In this document: positions 54,639-63,306 of the stretch, piece after piece
Layout of the letters: each line of letters begins with the position of its first letter
Numbering within the stretch: the first letter of the stretch is position 1
Source: Turneriella sp.
GTDB lineage: Bacteria; Spirochaetota; Leptospiria; Turneriellales; Turneriellaceae
Assembly: GCA_019186965.1 (NCBI GenBank)
Contig: JABARV010000002.1
Coordinates: forward strand, 254,737-318,736
Length of the DNA stretch: 64,000 nt
Reading direction: 5' to 3'
The notes under the pieces: model-generated
Told to the model about the DNA's origin: nothing
Databases searched by the model: none
The model's input: the letters and a program-made list of their open reading frames with translations, nothing else
Program-made: the position numbers and the translations under genes

Positions 54639-54934
54639 ACAACGTGGAATTTACCTGACGTTTTGACTTGGCATGTCTTCATGGCAAGGCAAAATGTGGG
54701 TGGAGCGGCTCGTGGTGGCGCACAAAAACAAGCATCCCGCTTGTGCGCCATCCACGATCTTCGCCGCGCAACCCCGAGCACGCGCGACGAGTCTTCGCGA
54801 CCAAAGCGATTTCACAGAAATCGCGAGGTCTCTGTCCTCAGAGTCTCCGTCTTCGGCCATTGGCCTGGCGGCCACCGGCCTGACAGGTGGAGCTACGGCA
54901 CCGCAGCGAGCGCAGCAGGTAAATTTTGTTCTGC
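54637..54934. repeat. attC-like site 6 (298 bp)
   Basis: Ends ACACAAC and GTTCTGC. Inner stem AATTTACCTG (54648-54657) pairs perfectly with CAGGTAAATT (54916-54925), with 4 spacer bases on the left and 2 on the right. Then TTTTGACTTG/CAAGgCAAAA, the ACAAGC/GCTTGT arm, hairpin GCGATTTC-ACA-GAAATCGC, and the optional module at 54857-54890. Confidence 0.8.
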
Positions 54935-54946
54935 GCCGTATTGATT

Positions 54947-56002
54947 TCAAAGCATGCTCTTGATTCGTTTAGCAATGTCTTCACCTCGAAGGTCTTTTGC
55001 AGCGATTAGTCCATTCTGGTCTATCAAATAGATTGTTGGATACCTGAGGATATTGTATTTTTTTGAAACTTCGCCAAAGAAGGCTTCTCCCTCGAAGATA
55101 TTAGGCCAATTAAGGTTGTCCTTTCGAATGAGTGTCCGTAGATCACTTTTGTTATGATCCCCAGCTATGCCAATGATTTGCACTTGTTCTTGAAATTCTT
55201 CAGCAATCTTCTTTAAATGAGGAAATTCGCCATGGCATGGACCACATGTCGTGGCCCAGAAGAAAAGTAGCCGAATTTTATCAGAATTCTTCGTCAACGC
55301 AATCTTCTGGTCATTTAGATCAGTGCCTTCAAAAACGGGAGCTTTCATACCAATTTTTAGGTTTTGAATTTCATAGATGTAGCCGGCAGCGTGTTTAACG
55401 TAGTATTCGCTATGATTTCTTTCAACTATGTCGCGAAAGCCAGCAAGAGCTAATTCATAATCACCTTTTTCCAGGTAATATTCAGCCTTCTTGAATTTCA
55501 AAAAATGTTCTGTTTTTGACCCTACACCTTTCTTTAGGATGCGCACATAGAGATCAAATTCCGTAAAATCTTTATCAAAACGGCCATCTCGCGAATATGA
55601 ACTGGTTATGCCATTCAGAATGTCCGGATAAATATCATTTTCGATCATTTTAGACAAGGCCGAGTCAACAATTGCACTCGTCCCTTTGAGGTTCCCCCAC
55701 ATAAGAAACGCCTGCTTTAAGGCTTGGATCGAAAGGGTTGAGGGTCGCTCTCGGAGGTAATAGTCAAAGTATTCCTTTGCCAGTGCATATTGCGGATCCT
55801 TGGTACTGTCTTTTTCCTTACTGTCCCAATAGGCAAAAATCAATCGCCAATCACGTCGATTTTTCCAATTGAATTGGAGCTCAGCGATCGACTTCGGCCA
55901 TTTCAGATAATGGAGCACATTAACTGTTTCAATCAGCAGGAGGAAAAGAAGCATCTTCCACGAGTGCTTTTTTACAAATCCTATGTATTTATTCCGCTGC
56001 AT
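54947..56002 (-). CDS. Membrane-anchored TlpA-like thioredoxin
   Basis: 351 residues. A hydrophobic N-terminal anchor (KMLLFLLLIETVNVLHYLKW), a helical TPR-like middle (FLKFKKAEYYLEKGDYELALAGFRDIV), then a TlpA/AhpC-TSA domain from about 215: GMKAPVFEGTDLND, LFFWATTCGPCHGEFPHL with the CGPC active site, and RYPTIYLIDQNG with the cis-proline. Likely a periplasmic disulfide reductase. Single gene in cassette 54929-56353. Confidence 0.85.
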   Translation of the reverse strand: MQRNKYIGFVKKHSWKMLLFLLLIETVNVLHYLKWPKSIAELQFNWKNRRDWRLIFAYWDSKEKDSTKDPQYALAKEYFDYYLRERPSTLSIQALKQAFLMWGNLKGTSAIVDSALSKMIENDIYPDILNGITSSYSRDGRFDKDFTEFDLYVRILKKGVGSKTEHFLKFKKAEYYLEKGDYELALAGFRDIVERNHSEYYVKHAAGYIYEIQNLKIGMKAPVFEGTDLNDQKIALTKNSDKIRLLFFWATTCGPCHGEFPHLKKIAEEFQEQVQIIGIAGDHNKSDLRTLIRKDNLNWPNIFEGEAFFGEVSKKYNILRYPTIYLIDQNGLIAAKDLRGEDIAKRIKSML

Positions 56003-56033
56003 AATCTTCGAAAATATGTCTTATCAATATGGC

Positions 56034-56359
56034 ACACAACGTTGGATTTACAAGAAGTTGATGACGCGCCGCACTATAAATGCGGGCTTTTTCGGAAGCC
56101 GCATATTTGCGCGTCATCAATTTGCCGAACCCACAGCGTTGCGCCGCACCGAATGCACGTCCCGTGCGTGCGGCGTCAACGCTTCTTTGTGGGTGAGGCC
56201 GAGCACGCGCGACGAGTCTTCGCGACCAAAGCGATTTCACAGAAATCGCGAGGTCTCTGTCCTCAGAGTCTCCGTCTTCGGCCATTGGCCTGGCGGCCAC
56301 TGGCCTGACAGGTGGAGCCACGGCACCGCAGGGAGCGCAGCAGGTAAATTTTGTTGGGC
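56034..56359. repeat. attC-like site 7 (326 bp)
   Basis: Ends ACACAAC and GTTGGGC (GTTRRRY). Left arm GTTGGATTTACAAG, right arm CAGGTAAATTTT (the two halves look like they come from different subtypes). Hairpin arms GATGACGCGCCGC/GCGCGTCATC, module GCGATTTC-ACA-GAAATCGC, and the optional module at 56282-56314. Confidence 0.8.
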
Positions 56360-56404
56360 GCAGTTGACTCACGGTAATTGATAAAAAGTTCGATAATATT
56401 AACA

Positions 56405-57082
56405 ATGTCAAACAAAAATGCCGAAGCCCTCAGTTGCCAGCCGATTGCCATAAAGACAAAATACTTCAATAAGAACGCGAAGTTACCCTACGGCCTTAAT
56501 ATTGGAAACATTCAGAAAGCGATGAATGAATTTACCAAATTTCTTGGCTTTGTCAATACGCAGCTAAATTCCAAGAAGATGGCTCGGCTTGAGAGTATGC
56601 TTATGCCTGCGAATTTTAGCAGTATGGTTGGTGAATTTATGGTCAGCAACATTCCCAAATATTGCAAGACCTTAGTAAAAAACCAGTTTCATAATGGTCA
56701 CCCGGACCTAATTCAACGCGATAAATTTCCGAATGATGCCGTTCAGCATGCTGAAGCAGGTATTGAGGTAAAGGGCTCTAGGTACGGTCGTGGATGGCAA
56801 GGACACAATCCTGAGAATGCATGGCTAATGGTATTCGTTTTTGACAGCAATAGACCAGTTGACCCAGCCGAGGGAATTGAACCAAAACCTTTCAGATTTC
56901 TTAAGGTCGTCGGCGCACAACTAAACAAGAATGATTGGCTTTTTTCAGGACGATCTGCAACAAGTAGACGCACGATTACCGCAAGTGTCACAAATTCAGG
57001 GTATGAAAAAATGTCCAAAAACTGGATTTACATGGACTATGAGGCGAATAAGCCAGATGAGACTTCGGCTGATGATGAATAA
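56405..57082 (+). CDS. Probable type II restriction endonuclease
   Basis: 225 residues from ATG 56405. NGHPDLIQRDKFPND and HAEAGIEVKGSRYGRGWQGHN give a PD...ExK nuclease core near residues 105-145. The partner methyltransferase gene is convergent and overlaps its 3' end by 46 bases. Both lie in one cassette (56354-58322). It would cut the sequence protected by the methyltransferase; specificity cannot be read. Confidence 0.75.
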   Translation: MSNKNAEALSCQPIAIKTKYFNKNAKLPYGLNIGNIQKAMNEFTKFLGFVNTQLNSKKMARLESMLMPANFSSMVGEFMVSNIPKYCKTLVKNQFHNGHPDLIQRDKFPNDAVQHAEAGIEVKGSRYGRGWQGHNPENAWLMVFVFDSNRPVDPAEGIEPKPFRFLKVVGAQLNKNDWLFSGRSATSRRTITASVTNSGYEKMSKNWIYMDYEANKPDETSADDE

Positions 57083-58005
57083 TCGCGATTCGGCGCATAA
57101 GAGTCACCATTTAATGCTGGTATTGCACGCTCTGCTTCTTTAAAAAATCGTGGATTGATTTCAATCCCGATACATGCGTAATTGAAGTGTGCTGCTGCAG
57201 CTAAAGTTGTGCCGGCCCCCATGAATGGATCAAGAATTACACCCTCGCCCAAAGGCAGTGCAGAATAGACAATTTCGCGCATAAACGATTGCGGCTTGAG
57301 ACTTGGATGATCAGCCGTCGCTCGTTCCCATTTAGTTGTTCGTTCACTATTAATTACGTCCGAAAAAGGTAAACCATCTCTGCGCCGTCTTAAGCCGCCG
57401 GTTTTATTCTGACGTAAGCATTCTGCAACTGTCATTCGATTTGGTAACGCTTTTCGGAATAGACCCCATGGTTCATAAGAGCCACGTGGCATGGAGCAGA
57501 CTTCTGGAAATTCTGTTTCAGCATTTTTAGGCCTATCACCACCACGTAACGTTTGAACGAGTCGAATAACCTCGCCGCGAAACTCTAAGCCACCCTTAAC
57601 CATGGCTTCAAATACCATTTGTGAGAGAAAACTATTCGATGCTAAAATCACATGCCCGCCTGGCTTTAGGACGCGATTTAATTCGCTTGAGAGATTTGCA
57701 AAAAATTCAAATAGCTCGGTGCGTTCTTTTGCATTAAGGGCGGTGAATCTGGGCAAAGGGGCTCGTTGGTTGCCGTCGAAAGATGGGGGAATTCGCCAGA
57801 TGCCACCACGCCCAAGATCCTTTTTGGCAAGCTGATCTTCATAGAACTCTTTGACCCCATAAGGTGGGTCAGTCACTACTGCGTGAATAGACTCAGAAGG
57901 CATCTGCCGCATCACAGCGAAACTATCAGCCAAAACGCCAATAACTCGCCGATATTCAAAGTGCTCAATCTTCTCATCGTTAAAACCAAGCATTGCAAGC
58001 GACAT
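57037..58005 (-). CDS. DNA methyltransferase (beta-type, N6-adenine or N4-cytosine)
   Basis: 322 residues. Motif IV VTDPPYGVKEFYED comes first (about 45), then NRVLKPGGHVILASNSFL, and near the C terminus motif I DPFMGAGTTLAAAAHFNYACIGIEINP, the order of beta-class enzymes. LPLGEGVILDPF precedes motif I. Protects host DNA against the neighbouring endonuclease. Confidence 0.9.
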   Translation of the reverse strand: MSLAMLGFNDEKIEHFEYRRVIGVLADSFAVMRQMPSESIHAVVTDPPYGVKEFYEDQLAKKDLGRGGIWRIPPSFDGNQRAPLPRFTALNAKERTELFEFFANLSSELNRVLKPGGHVILASNSFLSQMVFEAMVKGGLEFRGEVIRLVQTLRGGDRPKNAETEFPEVCSMPRGSYEPWGLFRKALPNRMTVAECLRQNKTGGLRRRRDGLPFSDVINSERTTKWERATADHPSLKPQSFMREIVYSALPLGEGVILDPFMGAGTTLAAAAHFNYACIGIEINPRFFKEAERAIPALNGDSYAPNRDYSSSAEVSSGLFAS

Positions 58006-58119
58006 AATACAGAATGATGCTACTTTTTCATCAGGTCAAGTAATTTAAGATCATGATTGAGTAAAATTCTGTAACGATTAACTGACCTACCAGAATAACA
58101 ATATCTAATAGCCAATGGC

Positions 58120-58328
58120 GCAGAACGTTGGATTTACAAGACGTAAAGTGACGCTTCGTTCAACTTTGCATCTATAAAGCCGTTTTGCGTCACTTTATGT
58201 GCCGAGGGCACCTGCCGACGAGCGCAAAATGCACTTCACGTGCGCGCGAGGAGGCAGTCCAGGTGCCCGAGGCCGAGCACACGACCCAACGGAGTGGTCG
58301 CGCGCGCAGCTTGTAAATCTTGTTGTAC
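58120..58328. repeat. attC-like site 8 (209 bp)
   Basis: The cleanest copy. GATTTACAAG (58131-58140) pairs perfectly with CTTGTAAATC (58310-58319), again with 4 and 2 spacer bases to the AAC and GTT. Interior: TAAAGTGACGC/GCGTCACTTTA, GGGCACCTGCC/GGCAGTCCAGGTGCCC type arm, and CGACC-CAACGGAGT-GGTCG. Confidence 0.8.
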
Positions 58329-58337
58329 GTCGTGCTT

Positions 58338-59231
58338 TTAGGTGAGAATCTTGTAATAAGTCTTGCTGGAAGCAGCCCCGTGTATAGCATTTTCAATGGA
58401 GAGTTTCTTGAATTTTCCAGCTTGAATTTCTTTTTTGAGAGATTTTTCAAATCGTTCCGTATTTCTTAGGATACGTCTGTTTTCGTTTCCAAGTATGGCT
58501 GAAATTGTATAAACGTGATCCTTCTTGAGATTCGTTGCATTCCCGATGCGCTTCAGAACTAATTCTCTGAATTCTTTGTAAGAATTAATTGGGAGCTCAA
58601 GAGTCGGAATAAACATTCCTTCAAAACCATAAAGAGACGTCAGAAGGTTCTGCAATATCTCTAAGGCCAAAAGGATTTTCTCTTTTTCGTATGCCTTTAA
58701 CGCATGTACAGCATCATTTCCGAGAAACCTAATTGCATGCAGCCGGCTCGAGTCTAATTTGGAAATCAGCCCTTTTTTCTGTAGATTGGTTATCTGATTT
58801 TCGAGATGTTTTCCTGGTACCTTTTTATCAATAGCTATGGCTTCAATGATCATTCTCAAGCCTGCACCAGCTAAGACTAGGTTTTCGTCCTTAATGGCAT
58901 TCGTAGTCTCCACATAAATATTGCTGATGTCATCCGGAAACCAAGCAGCCCTCTTAAAGCGCTTGGCTTCTGGGAGAAAATTCGGAAAAATCTTCACTAC
59001 AATATCATGAATCCATTCACCGTCGTCAGCCGTGTAGCCACCTTCATAATCGTGCATTTCATACCGAAACGACGTGTGGCCACAACCTGCGCATTCGAGA
59101 GTGAAATATTTCTCTTCAGCGTGGTAGTCATCTGAGGGTTGTGAGCCAACACTATGCAGAAACAATATTTTATGCTGAGTCTCTTGAAGACATTTCTCAC
59201 AGAGAGAAGATTTTAGCTTGATCTGATCCAT
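58338..59231 (-). CDS. DUF4145 protein with N-terminal zinc ribbon
   Basis: 297 residues. CEKCLQ and CAGCGH form a zinc ribbon in the first 60 residues; the DUF4145 core follows: LVLAGAGLRMIIEAIAID, HLENQITNLQKKGLISKLDSSRLHAIRFLGNDAVHALK, LEILQNLLTSLYG. DUF4145 proteins often occur with restriction and other defence genes; activity unknown. Single gene in cassette 58323-59550. Confidence 0.8.
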   Translation of the reverse strand: MDQIKLKSSLCEKCLQETQHKILFLHSVGSQPSDDYHAEEKYFTLECAGCGHTSFRYEMHDYEGGYTADDGEWIHDIVVKIFPNFLPEAKRFKRAAWFPDDISNIYVETTNAIKDENLVLAGAGLRMIIEAIAIDKKVPGKHLENQITNLQKKGLISKLDSSRLHAIRFLGNDAVHALKAYEKEKILLALEILQNLLTSLYGFEGMFIPTLELPINSYKEFRELVLKRIGNATNLKKDHVYTISAILGNENRRILRNTERFEKSLKKEIQAGKFKKLSIENAIHGAASSKTYYKILT

Positions 59232-59246
59232 ATTTTAAAGCATGGC

Positions 59247-59556
59247 ACACAACGTGGAATTTACCTGACGTTTTGACTTGTGGCGTCTTCGCTACAAGTC
59301 AAAATGTGCCCGAAGCGGCTCGTGGCGGCGCACAAAACAAGCGTCCCGCTTGTGCGACGAAGGCATCTTTGGCGCGCAGGGCCGTGACCGAAACGATTGC
59401 GCAGCAATCGTGAGGTCTCCGTCTTCGGTGCACACGCGACGAGTCTTCGCGACCAAAGCGATTTCACAGAAATCGCGAGGTCTCTGTCCTCAGAGTCTCC
59501 GTCTTCGGTGGAGCTACGGCACCGCAGCGAGCGCAGCGCGTCAAATCTTGTTCTGC
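59247..59556. repeat. attC-like site 9 (310 bp)
   Basis: Ends ACACAAC and GTTCTGC. Left arm GTGGAATTTACCTG as in site 6, hairpin TTTTGACTTGT/ACAAGTCAAAA, the ACAAGCGTCCCGCTTGT arm, GCGATTTC-ACA-GAAATCGC, no optional module; the right arm (CAAATCTT) is less well paired. It closes the DUF4145 cassette and is the last complete site. Confidence 0.78.
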
Positions 59557-59711
59557 GACGTGCCTTGCCCGCAATCTTTGCCGAAGCCATGGAGGGCTGA
59601 GGCAATTGTGGTTTGCTTTTCAACAATACTGAGTAAATTTCATCATCTGTGCGAAAAACCTCTTGATTTTTTATATTTCATGGGCATTTTCACCGGTTGC
59701 AAGTATTCGCA

Positions 59712-60260
59712 TTATCCAATTGCCTTCAAGGTTGAAATGATTGCCTCGTTGACTTCTTCTACAGATTTTTTATTGTACTCTACCAGAAGCACCTGAAAAA
59801 ACTCTACGGTGAAAGTATCATTTTCTCTCTTTGCTGTGGAGGTGAAAATGCTTGTTTGCCCCATCTTCTTCGGCTTGGTGGGCAGATTATTCTCGATTAC
59901 CTCAAGTATCGAGGAATCATAATGATTTAATGATTTGCCCACCTTTGATGTGGTTTTAGAAATAATAAGCGATGGCTTCAGTAACACGTTCGGATTGTTA
60001 ATAATATGCTTATTGAGAATCAGTGTAATATTGATAGTCGAGAATCCTTCTTCATTGGACAAACCGAGAGTCACGTAATCACCAATTCTTGGCATTAACC
60101 CTCTGGGACTCACGCCTCGCGTGTAAAGGTTGTATTCTTGCATATTGAGAATTTTGCCGATTTTTTCTTGCAGATCACGATAGATAACCTGCAGATTGTC
60201 TGTAAACGCATTGTACCGATCGATTGCGTCAAAAAAACCGTCATTTTCCACTGTTGCCAT
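59712..60260 (-). CDS. Protein of unknown function, partner of a nuclease-like gene
   Basis: 182 residues, soluble. ITLILNKHIINNPNVLLKPSLIISKT and FTVEFFQVLLVEYNKKSVEEVNEAIISTL give mixed alpha/beta structure without recognised motifs. It overlaps the upstream PD-(D/E)XK-like gene by 20 bases, so they form a unit in the cassette that begins at 59551. Confidence 0.6.
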   Translation of the reverse strand: MATVENDGFFDAIDRYNAFTDNLQVIYRDLQEKIGKILNMQEYNLYTRGVSPRGLMPRIGDYVTLGLSNEEGFSTINITLILNKHIINNPNVLLKPSLIISKTTSKVGKSLNHYDSSILEVIENNLPTKPKKMGQTSIFTSTAKRENDTFTVEFFQVLLVEYNKKSVEEVNEAIISTLKAIG

Positions 60261-60852
60261 TATACACTCCTATTTTTGGAAAGTTTTCAAAATTATTATA
60301 TTGCAAATCCATTTTTAGTAAGGCTTTCTTGAAATGAATTGGATTCAAGAAGCCTAAGTCAAACCGGAGTTGTGAGAAGATCGGTACACCATACCACCGT
60401 ATCACTTCTACAAAATTTCGGATGAGATTTTGTGCAGTCACCTCATTGCTATTGGCAATTGCCTGCTCCATAGATTCAAGAATTCCTCGCCAAGTATTCG
60501 TAACTAGATGTGCCTGATATTCTTGAAAGCTATTTATATTCAAGAATGTTCTCGCATAGGAACCAATTTGCTCTATGGTTGCGCCGGTATCATTATCTTT
60601 TGCTTCAATGAGGACGCAACCAGTTACCTTCTGATTTGCGTCGATCACGAAAATCCAAGCGTCAGGTATGCCGGCTTCAAAGGTGCCTAAATCTTCGTAA
60701 TCTTTTTGCGAAAAGCCAGCTGGCTGGACTATGTGGCCGAAGCCGCTAATCGTCGCTACAATCTTCTTGGGAATTTTGCGTAAATCTTCAATCTTGTAGG
60801 GCTGCAAGTTCTGGAGATAATATGCAAGGGTCGATCTTGCAGGCACATTCAA
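60241..60852 (-). CDS. PD-(D/E)XK nuclease-like protein, 5' end disturbed by an IS66 element
   Basis: 203 residues from TTG 60852. TFEAGIPDAWIFVIDANQKVTGCVLIEAKDND is a PD...ExK core near residues 68-98. The frame stays open upstream for five more codons into the IS66 terminal repeat at 60866, so the original N terminus may have been lost. Probably a defence nuclease working with the downstream protein. Confidence 0.65.
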   Translation of the reverse strand: MNVPARSTLAYYLQNLQPYKIEDLRKIPKKIVATISGFGHIVQPAGFSQKDYEDLGTFEAGIPDAWIFVIDANQKVTGCVLIEAKDNDTGATIEQIGSYARTFLNINSFQEYQAHLVTNTWRGILESMEQAIANSNEVTAQNLIRNFVEVIRWYGVPIFSQLRFDLGFLNPIHFKKALLKMDLQYNNFENFPKIGVYNGNSGK

Positions 60853-60922
60853 TCCGAAAATTTTCGTAACCGTCTAAGCAACAGCGGATTCGGTTTAGTG
60901 AGCTACCTGCCGATCTTCAGGC

Positions 60923-61177
60923 ATGGCCAAGACCAAATTTGATACAACGCACATAGAACGCTTTGAGACCAGTGGCCTGTCGCAGACGGCTTATTGTAAG
61001 ACCAACAACATCAGTATCGCAACCCTGCAATACCATCTGTCGAAGAAGCGGCAAGCTGCTCGCGACGAGCAATCGGGTTTCGTGCAAGTCGCGGCCGACG
61101 CAAAAGCCGACTGGCTCGCGCTGACGCTGGGTAGCGACGGCTTTCGTATTCGGCTGAATGTGGATTTGATTTTCTAA
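60923..61177 (+). CDS. tnpA: IS66 accessory protein TnpA
   Basis: 84 residues. HIERFETSGLSQTAYCKTNNISIATLQYHLSKKR is the helix-turn-helix start of IS66 OrfA proteins. First gene of the element and apparently intact. Confidence 0.8.
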   Translation: MAKTKFDTTHIERFETSGLSQTAYCKTNNISIATLQYHLSKKRQAARDEQSGFVQVAADAKADWLALTLGSDGFRIRLNVDLIF

Positions 61178-61184
61178 GTTATGC

Positions 61185-63121
61185 TTGATTGGGCACTGCC
61201 CAACCAGCGGTTGGCGTTCATTCGACCGCATCTACATTCGCCCTGGACGCACGGATATGCGCAAAGCCATCAACGGTCTGCTTGTGTTGATAGAAAACGA
61301 AATGAAGCTCGATGCCTTTCACAAAAGCGCCTTTCTCTTTTGTGGGTTGACCAAGCGCAACCTGAAAGTAATCTTCTGGGATAAGAACGGTTTTTGCATG
61401 CTTCAGAAAAAGCTCGATCGTCATAAATATGCATGGCCAAAATCGGAAGCGCAGGCGCAGCAGCTAACGCACGACGACTTGGATTTATTACTGCAAGGTT
61501 TTGACATCACAGCGCGGCAAGAACGCCTGTTCGACGAAGCGGAAGCCTTGCTCCACAAAGTGGAGTCAGAAAACAAATCGAACGAACTTACCGAAGTCAA
61601 GGCACACAAACGAAAGCGCGGAGGTCGAAAGCCATTTTCCGATCGCATACCTCGCGAAGAAATTATTCACGATATCGATCCAGCAGAGAAAAAGTGTTCT
61701 TGCTGCGGCAGCGAATTGCTTGAAATTGATCGTGAAACTACGGAAAAACTCGATATTATCCCGATCAAAATCGTAGTTCACAAGCATATCCGCCCGAAGT
61801 ACAGTTGCAAAACCTGCCTGAACGGCAAGAAATCCTCCGAATTCAAAATCGCTCCTATGCCACCAATAGGCTGGCACCTCTTGGCTGACAGCCTGAAATC
61901 CTGCCGAAGTCGATTGCGACTGCTGGCCTTTTTGCACACATTTTAACTAACAAATTCTGCGATCACTTACCGTACTACCGCCAGGAGTAAATTTTCCAGC
62001 GTTATGGGATTGATATTTCACGCACTAATCTTTCCAACCGCCGGGCTGTTAGCCCGAACGGCCGACTAGGTCGGCTCTGACGACTGACAGCTGGCAGATT
62101 CAATTTTACGAACAGTACGATCGACTGGAGGAGCTTTTCTGGCAGGATTTACTTGCAGAGAAAGTCATCCTCGCCGACGTTCAGTGAGCGAAGCGAGCTG
62201 CGCCTCTTGGCAAACCCCGTTGCAGGTTCTTAATGAAAAAGACCGAACGAATACGCAGAAGTCGTGGATGTTGGCGTTCGCGGCTGAGAGGATTCGATTT
62301 TTTCAGTATCGAGAAACTCGAGCCGCAGGATTTCTTGCGGAACGCCTCCGCGGCTATGCAGGAACTCTGGCGAGCGACGGCTATAAGAGTTACGACACTC
62401 TATGCAACGATTTACAGATCGCACACTCCGCATGTTGGCAGGGCGGTCACCACATCCATGTGGCCGCCTGCTCTGCGGACATCGTCGTCTGCGCCGACCC
62501 GTTGCAGTCCGCGGAGGGAACACGCGCCGCAAGTTTGTCGAAGTCATGAAGCTCACGAAGGGCGAGTCTTTTACGTCGCTGATTGTCGAAGAAATCCGTA
62601 AACTCTATGCGATCGAAGCGCGCTCAAGGGAAAAAGTATATCCGCCGGACAAAATTCAAGAAACGCGAAACGAGTATTCGACAAAGATCGTTGATCGCAT
62701 TTTCGAACGGCTGAAATCGAAACGTGACCAGATCCCGGAAAGGCAGCCTTTGGGCGAAGCGATCCGGTACGCCCAAAGGCAGGAAACGAAGCTGCGCGTG
62801 TTTCTGACGAACGGTCATGTGCCGATCGATACGAATGCGGTCGAAAATGCAATCCGGCCATTCGTCGTCGGCAGAAAGAATTGGCTCTTCTCTGGTAGCC
62901 CGCGTGGCGCCGATTCGAGTGCTCTGATTTATTCTTTGATTGAAACGGCGAAAGCCAACGATCTGGAGCCTTGGATGTATTTGCGGTATTTATTCGCTAA
63001 GCTGCCGCTATGCAAGAGCGACGACGAAATGCGCGCTCTATTGCCGCATCGAGTCGAAAGGGCTACCGTCGAGAATTTTGATCCGAACGCGCATCGCTCC
63101 GGGCTCCGCGCAGTTACTTAG
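61185..63121 (+). pseudogene. Fused and broken IS66 tnpB-tnpC
   Basis: 61185-61946 encodes TnpB (RIYIRPGRTDMRKAINGLLVLI, LHRH-like DRHKYAWPK) running straight into an internal part of TnpC (KRKRGGRKPFSDRIPREEIIHDI, the CSCCGSELL zinc pair). Then frames shift at about 61900, an in-frame stop occurs at about 61988, and a palindromic insert (GGGCTGTTAGCCC, GCCGACTAGGTCGGC) lies near 62043-62080. The C-terminal catalytic part survives to 63121 (VPIDTNAVENAIRPFVVGRKNWLFSGSPRGA). Not functional. Confidence 0.8.
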
Positions 63122-63306
63122 ACGGTTACCGCCAACGATCTGGAACCATGGATGTACTTACGGTATCTGTTCGCTAAGCTGCCGCTATGCCAGAGCGACG
63201 ACGAAATGCGCGCTCTATTGCCGCATCGAGTCGAAAGGGCTACCGTCGAGAATTTTGATCCGAGCGCGCATCGCTCCGGGCTCCGCGCGGTTGCTTAGAC
63301 GGTTAC
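63121..63306 (+). repeat. Tandem second copy of the IS66 right end
   Basis: About 180 bases repeat 62941-63127 with roughly ten percent differences, including the last transposase codons (AACGATCTGGA) and a second terminal repeat. It suggests that two IS66 copies met here and recombined. Confidence 0.8.

Larger units (their letters stand above)
60866..63306 (+). mobile_element. Degraded IS66-family element
   Basis: Perfect 17-bp terminal inverted repeats GTAACCGTCTAAGCAAC (60866-60882) and GTTGCTTAGACGGTTAC (63290-63306). Contains tnpA, a fused and broken tnpB/tnpC, and a duplicated right end. No 8-bp target duplication is visible at the flanks. Confidence 0.85.

Noticed and set aside
45807-59556. 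The large repeats as ordinary MITEs or REP elements
   Set aside because: The gene-bearing DNA between them has matching complementary ends specific to each cassette, and no target duplications are seen; a MITE would not create this. It stays an alternative until compared across strains.
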